The translations under genes and the position numbers were made by a program. This document shows positions 44,341-53,147 of a stretch of DNA of 64,000 nt, piece after piece. Every line of letters begins with the position of its first letter. Position 1 is the first letter of the stretch. The notes under the pieces were generated by a model, which was not told the DNA's origin, made no database searches, and saw only the letters and a list, made by a program, of their open reading frames with translations. Origin of the DNA: Bryobacteraceae bacterium (GTDB taxonomy: Bacteria > Acidobacteriota > Terriglobia > Bryobacterales > Bryobacteraceae); contig JABAQT010000043.1 of the NCBI GenBank assembly GCA_019187195.1, positions 43,901-107,900 of the forward strand, written 5' to 3'.

Positions 44341-45110
44341 AGGCTCGAGACCGCGCCTCCGTCGATGCGGATAACCGAGCCGGTCACGTAGGAGGCCCGT
44401 TCCGAGGCGAGAAACGCGATCACGGAACCGAACTCCTCCACCGTCCCATACCGCTTGAGCGGAACCGCCGCCAGGCGCTCTTCCCGGATCTGCTCGAGAG
44501 TCCGGCCCGTCTTTTCCACGGCTGCCTGATCGAGTGTGGCCGTGCGCGCCGTCAGGATGCGTCCCGGAGCGGCGCAACAGACCAGAATGTTGTCGCCTGC
44601 CACCTCGGATGCCAGCGTCTTCGCCCACCCGGCGAGCGCGGGCCGGAAAGCGTTGGAAATGATGAGCCCGGGGATGGGCTGTTCCACCGAACTCGAGACG
44701 ATGTTCACAATCCGCCCCCATTTCCTTTCGCGCATGCCCGGAAGCACCGCGCGCGTCAGGCGCAGCGCGCTCAGAAACACCTGTTGAAACGAGGCCATCC
44801 ATTGCTCCTCGGTAATGGAATCGAACGTCCCCGCCGGCGGTCCGCCACAGTTGTTCACCAGGATCTCAATGGGGCCGAGTTGGGCCTGCACGGTTGCCAC
44901 TGCCGCGTCGATATCCCCGGCGCTCGCCAAATCGCACGGGACCGCCAGCGCCGCCCCGATGCCGCCGGCCGTGCGCCGCAACTCCTCGGGACGGCGCCCG
45001 AGGATCGCCACACGGGCGCCTTCCGCCGCCAACGCCGCCGCCGATCCCCTTCCCAAACCCTGGCTGGCCGCGGCCACCAGGGCAACTTTTCCTTTAATGC
45101 CCAAGTCCAT
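44337..45110 (-). CDS. SDR-family protein without the YxxxK catalytic pair
   Basis: The 257-residue protein is clearly an SDR (LVAAASQGLGRGSAAALA, NNCGGPPAG, IVSSSVEQP, a C-terminal YVTGSVIRIDGG). In place of Tyr-x-x-x-Lys it has SNAFR (Ser152...Arg156), and the TG of the dinucleotide motif is AA. This SN-x-x-R subgroup occurs widely but cannot use standard SDR chemistry. It is coupled to an FAH-family hydrolase, so the two may act in one degradative route. GATATT ends 8 nt before the ATG; the GGGG in that gap could be a weak Shine-Dalgarno. Confidence 0.85.
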   Translation of the reverse strand: MDLGIKGKVALVAAASQGLGRGSAAALAAEGARVAILGRRPEELRRTAGGIGAALAVPCDLASAGDIDAAVATVQAQLGPIEILVNNCGGPPAGTFDSITEEQWMASFQQVFLSALRLTRAVLPGMRERKWGRIVNIVSSSVEQPIPGLIISNAFRPALAGWAKTLASEVAGDNILVCCAAPGRILTARTATLDQAAVEKTGRTLEQIREERLAAVPLKRYGTVEEFGSVIAFLASERASYVTGSVIRIDGGAVSSL

Positions 45111-45474
45111 GGTTCCCCAATATCTCACACTCCCGCCGGGGGGCAGGCTATACCGTGGGGGCGGAAACCGAATCCGCCGGCCCGCGCGCCGTGGCGAGGG
45201 TCTGACAGGCTCACCCGATTTCAACAATCCACGATGGCGCGCCAGCGTCTTTTTCAACGCTCCGGGGCATCGGCGTACTCGATCCGGACGGCCACCAACG
45301 CACGGTAGCCGGATCTGAAGCGTACGGCGGATCAGGAAGCGATTCAGCGCCTCGCGCTGCCGGCCGGACAAAGCCTCCCCTGCACGCGCCAGCGGCCGCG
45401 ACCCGCGAAGCCGCTTTGTGGAAGCCGTTTCCCGTTCGAGGCACCAGCCGCCCCGTGGCTACAATGGATTTCAA
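45111..45474. other. 364-bp divergent intergenic region, no gene seen
   Basis: This lies between the divergent SDR and GNAT genes. It is GC-rich and long for this window. Short open stretches with coding-like third positions exist on the minus strand (around 45250-45310) but are broken by stops in all frames. It may be a decayed gene remnant plus two promoters. Candidate -10 elements lie at both ends (GATATT at 45119-45124 minus, TACAAT at 45460-45465 plus). Confidence 0.5.
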
Positions 45475-46008
45475 ATGACGGTCATCGCGGCCGCGACGGA
45501 CCAGGACGCCGTCCACTTTCATCAGATCGCCATGTGGCTCCAACTTCAGAGCCGCGAATCCGAGGCCGCGAAAAAATACGGCTTCTTTCTCTACGTGGGG
45601 TCGGAGGAAGACTACCGCGAGACGATTCGTGAATCCCCGTTCTGTTTCCTTGCCCGGGACGGCGAACAATGCACCGGCTTCCTCACCACGGTAACGCCGC
45701 AATCGCTCGCCCGGATGCCCGCCGGGCCGGACCGCGATCTCTTCGAGCGAAACGGAGAGTTTCCATTGCTGATCGAGCAGATCGGCGTTGTGCCGGAATG
45801 GCAGGGCAGGGGCATTGGCCGGGAGTTGCTCGAAGCGCTGGTCAGGCACAGCGGGGCCACCTGGCTGATGGCAACCGTGGTCCATGCGCCGGTGCGTAAT
45901 GAGCGGTCCATCCGTTTTCTGCTGCGCAACGGCTGGACTCTCTATCGCGAGGTCCCTACCCGGAGGCGCGTGTGGGGATTTTACGAGTTTCGCCGCGCCC
46001 TGAAATAA
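45475..46008 (+). CDS. GNAT-family N-acetyltransferase
   Basis: The 177-residue protein has a GNAT domain with motif A IEQIGVVPEWQGRGIGRELL (acetyl-CoA pyrophosphate loop QGRGIG) and motif B NERSIRFLLRNGW. The acceptor substrate is unknown. The ATG at 45475 is preceded by TACAAT ending 9 nt upstream with no Shine-Dalgarno sequence, so the transcript may be nearly leaderless; an upstream in-frame ATG at 45418 is rejected. trmFO starts 7 bp after its stop. Confidence 0.88.
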   Translation: MTVIAAATDQDAVHFHQIAMWLQLQSRESEAAKKYGFFLYVGSEEDYRETIRESPFCFLARDGEQCTGFLTTVTPQSLARMPAGPDRDLFERNGEFPLLIEQIGVVPEWQGRGIGRELLEALVRHSGATWLMATVVHAPVRNERSIRFLLRNGWTLYREVPTRRRVWGFYEFRRALK

Positions 46009-46015
46009 TGGTGGT

Positions 46016-47350
46016 TTGCCTATTGCTCCTGTTCACATCATCGGCGGTGGACTGGCGGGTTCCGAAGCCGCTTGCCAACTTGCCCGCGCAAACGTTCCCG
46101 CCGTCCTTCACGAAATGCGCCCTATCCAAACCACGCCGGCGCATCAGACGGACCGCCTGGCCGAACTGGTGTGCAGCAATTCCCTGAAGAGCGAATCACG
46201 GAACACCGCGCCCTGGCTGCTGAAGGAAGAACTGCGCCGCATGGGTTCCGTCCTGCTCCAGGCCGCGCAAGCCGCCCGTGTCCCCGGGGGACAGGCGCTC
46301 ACCGTGGATCGCGAGGCGTTCTCGGGAGAGGTCACTCGAACCGTGGCCGCGCTGCCGGGCGTCGAGATTCGCCGCGAGGAAGTACGCACCCTTCCATCCG
46401 GCATCGTCATCATCGCCTCCGGACCACTGACATCGGATCCGCTCGCCGGCGAAATCGCCCGCCTCACCGGAGCCGGGCATCTCTATTTCCATGACAGCAT
46501 CAGTCCAATCGTGGATGCCGAAACCATCGACTATTCGATCGCGTTTCGCGCTTCGCGTTATGGCAAGTCCATCGATTCCACCGATGACTATCTCAACTGC
46601 CCCATGGATAAGCGGCAGTATGAGACCTTCGTCGAGGCTCTGCTAGAAGCCCGGAGCCATACGCCGCACATCCCCGGCGACATCCCGTATTTCGAGGCTT
46701 GTCTGCCGGTGGAAGAGATCGCGCGGCGCGGGCCGGACACGCTGCGCTTCGGACCGATGAAGCCCGTGGGTCTGATCGACCCGCGCACGGGGAAGCGTCC
46801 TTTCGCGGCCGTCCAACTCCGGCAGGAGACGCAGCGCGCCTCGAGCTATAACCTGGTTGGATTTCAGAACTATCTCAAGTACCCCGACCAAAAGCGTGTC
46901 TTCCGCCTTATTCCGGGTCTCGAGAACGCTGAATTCCTGCGCTACGGCCAGATTCACCGCAACACCTATATCAACGCTCCCGCTCTGCTCGATCCCACGT
47001 TGCGGCTCCGCGCCGCGATGCGCTTCTTTTTTGCCGGCCAGATCTCGGGCGTCGAGGGCTATGTCGAATCCATCGCCACCGGGTTGCTCGCCGGGCGATG
47101 GGCGGCGGCCGCCGCGCGCGGTGAAGAGCCGCGCCCGATGCCGCGGGAAACCGCGCTCGGTTCGCTATGCCATTACATCTCCCACGCCGAGCCACATGGC
47201 TATCAGCCGGCCAATATCACGTTCGACCTGTTGCCCAAACTGGACGAAGAGTCCCTCCGCCGATTCCGGCATGACAAGAAGGCCCGCCACGCGGAGGTGT
47301 GCCGCATGGCCCTGGAGAAGTTGGAGGAGCACCTCGGTGTTGGTGTCTGA
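46016..47350 (+). CDS. trmFO: Folate/FAD-dependent tRNA (uracil-54-C5)-methyltransferase
   Basis: The 444-residue protein matches TrmFO (Gid). It has the FAD motif HIIGGGLAGSEAACQLA, the family signature LAELVCSNSLKSES (catalytic Cys), and a C-terminal dinucleotide region QISGVEGYVESIATGLLAG. It methylates U54 of tRNAs using methylenetetrahydrofolate. The start is a TTG at 46016, since no in-frame ATG or GTG lies nearby and the fold begins at once. xerC begins inside its last 14 bp, a linkage also known in Bacillus. Confidence 0.95.
   Translation: MPIAPVHIIGGGLAGSEAACQLARANVPAVLHEMRPIQTTPAHQTDRLAELVCSNSLKSESRNTAPWLLKEELRRMGSVLLQAAQAARVPGGQALTVDREAFSGEVTRTVAALPGVEIRREEVRTLPSGIVIIASGPLTSDPLAGEIARLTGAGHLYFHDSISPIVDAETIDYSIAFRASRYGKSIDSTDDYLNCPMDKRQYETFVEALLEARSHTPHIPGDIPYFEACLPVEEIARRGPDTLRFGPMKPVGLIDPRTGKRPFAAVQLRQETQRASSYNLVGFQNYLKYPDQKRVFRLIPGLENAEFLRYGQIHRNTYINAPALLDPTLRLRAAMRFFFAGQISGVEGYVESIATGLLAGRWAAAAARGEEPRPMPRETALGSLCHYISHAEPHGYQPANITFDLLPKLDEESLRRFRHDKKARHAEVCRMALEKLEEHLGVGV
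47323..47329 (+). promoter_or_regulatory. Ribosome binding site fixing the xerC start
   Basis: GGAGGAG inside trmFO lies 7 nt before an in-frame GTG at 47337. It favours that codon over TTG at 47340 or GTG at 47343. Confidence 0.6.
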
Positions 47351-48230
47351 AGCGGCGGCATTGTTTCTCGAGAACCTCAAGCGGACCGGCGTATCTCCCC
47401 ACACGCTCAGGAACTATGGCTCCGATCTCGAGGAGTTGTGCCAGTACTTCGCCCGGGCGGAGGAGCCCTCCGTGGAATCGGTCGATGTCCTGGCCATTCG
47501 CGAATGGCTGGGGCATCTGTACCACCGGAAACTGGCCGCGGTGACTCTGCGCCGCAAGATGGCCGCGGTCCGGTCGCTGTTTCGCTTCCTCCACAGACAG
47601 GGCATCGTGCAACTGAATCCCGCGAAACTGATCCGCGCGCCGAAAGCGCCGAAGACTCTTCCCAAGGTTCCCACCGAGGAACAGACCAACGTGTTGATTG
47701 ACCAGGTGGCGGCGGACATCCTCGATCGTCCGAGCGCGAAGCGGGACGCCGCACTATTCGAACTGATGTATGGCTGTGGCCTGCGCGTGAGCGAACTCAC
47801 CGGGCTGGAGCTTTCCGATTTCGATTTCGCGGACCGCTGGGTGCGCGTGCGCGGCAAAGGGAACAAGGAGAGGCAGGTCCCGTTCGGCGGGAAAGCGAGC
47901 GCGGCGCTCGACGCCTATCTCGCCTGCCGCGCTCCGGAGCCGGGCGTGACGGCCGTCTTTCTCAACTCGAAAGGCAGGCGGCTCAGCGACCGGGCCGTGC
48001 GGTACATCGTGAAACTCTACTCCACGGCGCTCACCGGCGATCCGTCACTGCACCCGCACACTTTCCGTCACGCCTTCGCCACCCACCTGTTGCGGGACGG
48101 AGCCGACCTGCGCGCGATACAGGAGTTGCTGGGCCACGCGCGGTTGTCGACTACTCAAAAATACACTCAGGTTTCGCTGCGCGACCTGATGGCCGTCTAT
48201 GACCGCGCTCATCCGAAAGCAAAGGGATGA
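47337..48230 (+). CDS. xerC: Xer-type tyrosine recombinase
   Basis: The 297-residue protein has an N-terminal SAM-like core-binding domain and a C-terminal catalytic domain. All catalytic residues are visible: Arg in GCGLRVSELTGL, Lys in KGNKERQVP, HxxR in HPHTFRHAFATHLL, His in LGHARLSTTQ and Tyr in KYTQV. It probably resolves chromosome dimers at dif with a XerD partner, rather than being a phage integrase, because it is coupled to trmFO as in other bacteria. No dif site was recognised here. The longer open frame from 46857 is trmFO overlap. Confidence 0.93.
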   Translation: MLVSEAAALFLENLKRTGVSPHTLRNYGSDLEELCQYFARAEEPSVESVDVLAIREWLGHLYHRKLAAVTLRRKMAAVRSLFRFLHRQGIVQLNPAKLIRAPKAPKTLPKVPTEEQTNVLIDQVAADILDRPSAKRDAALFELMYGCGLRVSELTGLELSDFDFADRWVRVRGKGNKERQVPFGGKASAALDAYLACRAPEPGVTAVFLNSKGRRLSDRAVRYIVKLYSTALTGDPSLHPHTFRHAFATHLLRDGADLRAIQELLGHARLSTTQKYTQVSLRDLMAVYDRAHPKAKG

Positions 48231-48257
48231 ACTCTCGACGAGGGGCGGGTCCAGCGC

Positions 48258-49007
48258 TCAGAAGTTGACGATGGTGGCGAAGGAAGCGGCATCCAGGCTG
48301 GCGCCGCCCACCAGCGCTCCGTCGATCTCCGGTTGCGCCATCAACCCCTTGATATTGCCGGGCTTGACGCTCCCTCCATACAGGATGCGCGTCGCTGACG
48401 CCGCTTCGGATCCATATCTGGCCGATACCAGGCCGCGCAGGAATCGATGGGCATCCGCCGCCATGTCGGGCGTCGCCGTCCTCCCGGTCCCGATCGCCCA
48501 AACCGGCTCGTAGGCGATGGTCACCTGGGCGAACTCGGCTTCGCTCAAACCGGCGATGCCCTCCTGGAACTGCGTCTGAAGCACCTGGTCCGTCTTGCCG
48601 GACTCCCGCTCCTCCAGGCGCTCGCCGGCGCACACGATGGGTTTGAGGCCATGCTCGATCGCGGCTTTCGTCCTCTTCAGCACCGTCTCGTCGGTCTCGC
48701 CGAAATACTGGCGCCGTTCGCTGTGTCCGATGATCACCCAGCGGCAGCCAATGGCGGAAAGCATGGGGCCCGATACCTCACCGGTGTAAGCGCCCTCTTT
48801 CTCCCAGAACAGGTTCTGCGCTCCAATCTCGACGCGGCTCCCCGCCGCGGCGGCGACGGCCGCCGGCAGATCCACGAAGGGGGCCGCGATGACGATGCCG
48901 CAGTGCGTTGATGAGGCCACCAGCGGAAGAAATTTCTCGAAGAACGCGGCTGTCTCGCCGGCGGTCTTGTACATTTTCCAATTGCCGGCCATGAGCGGTT
49001 TTCTCAT
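48258..49007 (-). CDS. tpiA: Triosephosphate isomerase
   Basis: The 249-residue TIM-barrel enzyme has MAGNWKM (Asn/Lys of the active site), IIGHSERRQYFGE (catalytic His), AYEPVWAIGTG (catalytic Glu) and the C-terminal phosphate loop RILYGGSVKPGN. It interconverts dihydroxyacetone phosphate and glyceraldehyde-3-phosphate. The start at 49007 is supported by MRKPLMAGNWKM and GGAGG upstream. It is monocistronic here and divergent from the lactonase gene, not clustered with gap/pgk. Confidence 0.97.
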   Translation of the reverse strand: MRKPLMAGNWKMYKTAGETAAFFEKFLPLVASSTHCGIVIAAPFVDLPAAVAAAAGSRVEIGAQNLFWEKEGAYTGEVSGPMLSAIGCRWVIIGHSERRQYFGETDETVLKRTKAAIEHGLKPIVCAGERLEERESGKTDQVLQTQFQEGIAGLSEAEFAQVTIAYEPVWAIGTGRTATPDMAADAHRFLRGLVSARYGSEAASATRILYGGSVKPGNIKGLMAQPEIDGALVGGASLDAASFATIVNF

Positions 49008-49092
49008 AATGTGTGATCCTCCAGTGTAACAACCACCGGTTGCAGAAGCGCTCGATTTGCACCGGCAGCGCATCCTGCGATTTCATAAAGGC

Positions 49093-50226
49093 ATGCGCAC
49101 TTCTTTGCGATCGGTTTTGGCCCTCACCTGCTTCGCCGCTCTGGCGGCGCCGTCAGCCGTCCGGGGCGCTGAATTTATTGCCTACATCGGAGCCGCCGGC
49201 CGGAACAGCAAAGGGATTTATGCCTTCCGGTTCGATTCAAAGAGCGGGAAGTTGGAGCCACTCGGCCTGGCGGCCGAGGCAAGACGGTCTTCCTTTATCG
49301 CGCTCCATCCCAACCGCCGTTTCCTCTATGCCGTCGCCGAATCGAAGGGCGGCGCCGTGAGCGCCTTCCAGATTGACGCCAGGTCCGGCAAGCTGACTCT
49401 GCTCAACACCGTCTCCTCGAAAGGCGATGGGCCATGCTACGTGCGTGTCGATCGCACCGGCAAAGCGGTGCTCGTCGCCAACTACGGCAGCGGCAGCGTG
49501 GCTGTCCTGCCCATCGAACCCGACGGCAGGCTTCGCGAATCGGTGTCTTTCGCGCAGCATTCCGGCACGGTCGCCGACCCCAAACGGCAGGGCGGACCGC
49601 ACGCCCACTCCTTCAATCCTTCTCCCGACAACCGGTTTGCCATCGCCGCCGATCTCGGTCTCGACGAACTGCTGGTCTACCGCTTCGATGCCGCCGCCGC
49701 GACCATCACCCCCAACAATCCCCCGTTCACCAAGGTGGCTCCGCGCTCCGGGCCGCGCCATTTCGCTTTTCATCCCAACGGCAGGTACGCCTATGTGATC
49801 AACGAAATCTCGTGTACCGTGACGGCGTTCGATTACGACGCCAAGGCCGGCGTGTTGAAGGAGATTCAGACTACCTCGACGCTCCCCGAGGGCGTGAAAG
49901 TGACGGACGCTCTCTCGACAGCGGAGGTGCAGGTGCATCCTTCGGGCAAGTTCCTCTATGGGTCGAATCGCGGGCACGACACCATCGCCGTCTTCACCAT
50001 CGCCCCCAACGGCAAGTTGACGCTGATCGAGAATGTGTCCACCCAGGGCAAGATTCCCCGCAACTTCGGCATCGACCCCACGGGATCGTTCCTGCTCGCC
50101 GCGAACCAGGACAGCAACAACATCGTCGTGTTCCGTATCGACAGGAAAACCGGCCGCCTCACACCCACCGGGCAGACAGTGGAAGTTCCAACGCCGATGT
50201 GCGTGAAATTTCTCGCCCTGAAATAG
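49093..50226 (+). CDS. Exported 6-phosphogluconolactonase-like seven-bladed propeller
   Basis: The 377-residue protein has a signal peptide (MRTSLRSVLALTCFAALAAP, cleavage near RGA) and the lactonase (COG2706, YbhE/Pgl-like) repeats. Examples are GIYAFRFDSKSGKLEPL, LHPNRRFLYAV, GGPHAHSFNPSPDNRF and GPRHFAFHPNGRYAYV. Cytoplasmic Pgl hydrolyses 6-phosphogluconolactone; this version is probably exported, so it may act on extracellular lactones or be structural. The ATG at 49093 is chosen for the signal peptide. It is convergent with the CocE-type gene. Confidence 0.88.
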   Translation: MRTSLRSVLALTCFAALAAPSAVRGAEFIAYIGAAGRNSKGIYAFRFDSKSGKLEPLGLAAEARRSSFIALHPNRRFLYAVAESKGGAVSAFQIDARSGKLTLLNTVSSKGDGPCYVRVDRTGKAVLVANYGSGSVAVLPIEPDGRLRESVSFAQHSGTVADPKRQGGPHAHSFNPSPDNRFAIAADLGLDELLVYRFDAAAATITPNNPPFTKVAPRSGPRHFAFHPNGRYAYVINEISCTVTAFDYDAKAGVLKEIQTTSTLPEGVKVTDALSTAEVQVHPSGKFLYGSNRGHDTIAVFTIAPNGKLTLIENVSTQGKIPRNFGIDPTGSFLLAANQDSNNIVVFRIDRKTGRLTPTGQTVEVPTPMCVKFLALK

Positions 50227-50232
50227 CCGCCT

Positions 50233-51891
50233 TCACCTGCGCGCCGCGTGAACAACAGGAGCCAGGATGCGCGAGGCGTGCGTGCCCTGATGATGCAGTG
50301 TCAGGGTGGCCGCCTGCGTTCTCACGGGCCGTTCGTATGTCAGCGGCTCCCCTGTCTGCGGATTGGGGTCATAAAACGGCGCCCCCGTGCTCCCCACGCT
50401 GATGCGGATGCGATGCCCGCGGTTGAAGATCTGGCTCAGGTACCCCACGTCGAAGGCGATCCTGTAGATTTCTCCCGGTTTCATGAACACCTCGCGCTCC
50501 CAGGAATCGCGAAAACGCGCGCGCCGGATTCCATCGATGATCAGAATGGACCGCCCGTCAGGATACACATCGGTCACGCGCGCAATGAAATCCGCATCGG
50601 GGGCGGTGGAGGAAACATAGAGCTCCGCCCGCACTTTGCCGGTCCACTCGACGGGTTGCTTGAGGACACCGGTTGTAAACGTCCGCACATCAGGATACTG
50701 GTCGAATGCCCGGGCGTCGCGCGCTCCCGGAAAGGCACGGCCGGGGATGGGAGCCGGATGCGCCGGGTCGCTGTGATAGGTGGTGACGGGGGGACCCTGG
50801 GGTTCATCCACCAACCTCCCCGCCGTCCCTGACGAAGCGCCTTCGAAGTAGTAGGCTGTCTCGCGCGCCGCCGGCGGCCAGTCCGCGCCCTCGCGCCACA
50901 CATTGCCCGGGGCGCCGTTTTCTCCTTCACCCACCGCTCCCATCACGTAATAGCGGACCGCGGGCTCACGTTCCACACCGTTACTGATTCCCTTCAAGTA
51001 GTGATCGAACCAGCGTCCCATGTGCTCCCACACGGGGAAGATCGAATTGGCCGGATACACCAGATCGCCCACCGGGCCGGTATGACGATAGCTGGAACCA
51101 TGCAGCCACGGCCCGATCAACAGATGCTGCCGGCCGCGCGATTGAGGTCCGCCTTGATGCTGCCGCCCGGCGAAGCTTTCAATCGAGCCGGTGTTCATGA
51201 AGTCATACCAGCTTCCGAGCGTGAAGCAGGGGACATTCATCCTGTCAAAGTGCAGGGTAGTGTCCTCGAGGCGCCAGTAATCGTCATAGACGGGATGGCG
51301 GAACATCATCAGATTCAGATTCACGGCATCCCGCGGATCCCGCGCCTCGTCGAATGCCATCCTCCTTGTGGTTCCGCCTCTCCGGTAACCCAGGTGGAAG
51401 AGGCTCTGTCCGGTGTCCGTCATGTATTGGGCCACCAGGTGCGGAGGCTGTGTCACGGCCAGAAAGTTCTGCGCGTAGCCCGCTTGCGAGCCGCCGAATG
51501 TTCCGACTTTCCCGTTCGACCAGGGCTGCCGGGCGAGCCACTCGACGGTGTCATAGCCGTCCTGCTGTTCCCCCCAGCCCAAGGCGCGGTAACCGGTGTA
51601 GACGCCCTCGGATTGCTGCGCGCCTCGAAAATTCTCAGCGGCCACCACATAGCCCTTCATCGCCAGAGCAGCGTAGTTCCCGCGGCTGGAAGGGACCGTG
51701 ACATTCGAATACCGCTGCTCGTAGAGCACTGGCCAGGGGCCCTTTCCAGGCGGCAGGAACAAATAGATGGAAAGCTTCGTTCCATCACGCATCGGCGCCA
51801 TGACGTGTAATTCCGTCACCGGCGCGACGTTCACCTGTTGCTGGGAGAAGGCGGCCGCGCAGAACAGAACGAACCCAGCCGCGCGCATCAA
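50233..51891 (-). CDS. CocE/NonD-family exported hydrolase
   Basis: The 552-residue protein has a signal peptide (MMRAAGFVLFCAAAFSQ). Next comes an alpha/beta-hydrolase domain with MRDGTKLSIYLFLPPG and the nucleophile elbow GGSQAG, and a C-terminal jelly-roll typical of X-Pro dipeptidyl-peptidases and cocaine esterase (TDVYPDGRSILI, HRIRISVGSTGAPFYDPNP). It probably cleaves Xaa-Pro-like peptides or glutaryl/ester bonds outside the cytoplasm. The start overlaps the upstream M19 dipeptidase stop by 4 bp, which favours a peptide substrate. Confidence 0.9.
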   Translation of the reverse strand: MMRAAGFVLFCAAAFSQQQVNVAPVTELHVMAPMRDGTKLSIYLFLPPGKGPWPVLYEQRYSNVTVPSSRGNYAALAMKGYVVAAENFRGAQQSEGVYTGYRALGWGEQQDGYDTVEWLARQPWSNGKVGTFGGSQAGYAQNFLAVTQPPHLVAQYMTDTGQSLFHLGYRRGGTTRRMAFDEARDPRDAVNLNLMMFRHPVYDDYWRLEDTTLHFDRMNVPCFTLGSWYDFMNTGSIESFAGRQHQGGPQSRGRQHLLIGPWLHGSSYRHTGPVGDLVYPANSIFPVWEHMGRWFDHYLKGISNGVEREPAVRYYVMGAVGEGENGAPGNVWREGADWPPAARETAYYFEGASSGTAGRLVDEPQGPPVTTYHSDPAHPAPIPGRAFPGARDARAFDQYPDVRTFTTGVLKQPVEWTGKVRAELYVSSTAPDADFIARVTDVYPDGRSILIIDGIRRARFRDSWEREVFMKPGEIYRIAFDVGYLSQIFNRGHRIRISVGSTGAPFYDPNPQTGEPLTYERPVRTQAATLTLHHQGTHASRILAPVVHAARR

Positions 51892-53054
51892 CGCCCCTCC
51901 GTTACCTGGCGGATCACGCGCAGCCAGTTCCCGCCCGCGATCTTCCCGATCCGCTCGTCCGAATACCCGAGTTGCCGCATCGCCTTGATCATCTCCGGGT
52001 AGTCGCTCACGTCGTGGATCTGGCGCGGCAGGGGTGGGCCTCCGTCAAAATCCGAGCCGAGTGCGATATGGTCTTCGCCCACCAGCCGCACGCCGTAGTC
52101 GATGACGCGCGCAAGCTGATCCGTGCCCATCCAATACTCATCCGGAATCACGCCCTTGAACACGAACGGCAATCCGCGCGCCACCTCCCTGTCGACTTCG
52201 GCTAACGTCAACGCCGGGGGCCGTCGGGGGCCGTCCGGCTTTGGCGCGGCGGTCTGCTTCGACCGCACCCATGCCGCGTACTTTGGATTGTTGAACGTGC
52301 TGCCGAACTGAATCCCGATTACGCCCCCTTTCGCCGCCAGCGCCCTGGCGGCTTTGTCGGTGATGCAGCGCGGAGTATCGACGATGGCGCGGAACCCGCC
52401 GTGACTGTAGATGACGGGCTGCCGGCTGGCGGCGACGGTTTGCAGGATCGCATCCTCTGAAGCGTGCGCCACGTTGATCACCATCCCCAACTTGTTCATC
52501 TCCTCGACCACGGCGCGGCCGTGAGCGTTCAGTCCGCCCCAGCGGCTCACGTCGCAGCAGGAGTCAATGAAGGCGTTCGTTTTGTTGTGCGCGGTGAGTT
52601 GCAGGGAACGCAGGCCAAGCCGGTGGAGCGCCCGCAGCAGATACAAATCGCCGTCGAGGTCAAAGCTGCCTTCGAGATCGAGGAACGCCGCCATCTTGCC
52701 CGCGCGATGAATACGCTCGATATCGCCGGCGTTCCGCGCGAGCTCGATCACGTCCTTGTTCTTCTGAATCTGCTCGAGAGCCAGTTCCACCACGCGGAAT
52801 GTGTTCTTCACCTCGAACCGGCCGGGATAGTAGGGCTCGGGAGTGTACACCGAAAAGAACATCGCGCTCAGTCCGCCCTGCCGCGCGCGCGGCAGATCGA
52901 AATGCCCGTCGGAATAGCGCTGCCCGATGTCGAGGCCTTGCAGCAGTTGCCGCGTCATCACGTGAATGTGGCCATCCATTACGAACCGCGGTTGAGCCTG
53001 GCAAAGAACCGGCGCCGCGCACGCCAGGAAAAGTAAAACGCTCTTGAGAGTCAT
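51888..53054 (-). CDS. Exported membrane dipeptidase family (M19) protein
   Basis: The 388-residue protein has a signal peptide (MTLKSVLLFLACAAPVLCQ) and the M19 TIM-barrel zinc motifs: FLDLEGS (bridging Glu), NVAHAS, YSHGG and LGSDFDGG. The first metal motif, normally HxD, reads DGHIHV, so an Asp ligand is His. M19 enzymes cleave dipeptides, often with a D-residue at the C-terminal side. The ATG at 53054 is chosen for the signal sequence. It is co-transcribed with the CocE-type hydrolase. Confidence 0.9.
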   Translation of the reverse strand: MTLKSVLLFLACAAPVLCQAQPRFVMDGHIHVMTRQLLQGLDIGQRYSDGHFDLPRARQGGLSAMFFSVYTPEPYYPGRFEVKNTFRVVELALEQIQKNKDVIELARNAGDIERIHRAGKMAAFLDLEGSFDLDGDLYLLRALHRLGLRSLQLTAHNKTNAFIDSCCDVSRWGGLNAHGRAVVEEMNKLGMVINVAHASEDAILQTVAASRQPVIYSHGGFRAIVDTPRCITDKAARALAAKGGVIGIQFGSTFNNPKYAAWVRSKQTAAPKPDGPRRPPALTLAEVDREVARGLPFVFKGVIPDEYWMGTDQLARVIDYGVRLVGEDHIALGSDFDGGPPLPRQIHDVSDYPEMIKAMRQLGYSDERIGKIAGGNWLRVIRQVTEGR

Positions 53055-53147
53055 GATGCGGAAGCCAACAGTGTATCCAAGATCCTGATTTGAGTTTCGC
53101 CCAGGCGGACGCGCGCCGGGAGCGTTAGTTTCATACACTGGTTACCG

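Noticed and set aside
45211..45371. A coding remnant on the minus strand in the 364-bp gap
   Set aside because: Short stretches look coding by third-position GC, but stops interrupt all frames and no family is recognisable.
46857..47336. A long N-terminal extension of XerC
   Set aside because: It is trmFO coding sequence in another frame; GGAGGAG before GTG 47337 fixes the start.
47337..48230. Evidence of an integrated element because of a tyrosine recombinase
   Set aside because: The gene is coupled to trmFO as housekeeping xerC in other bacteria; there are no att-like repeats, tRNA or phage genes nearby.
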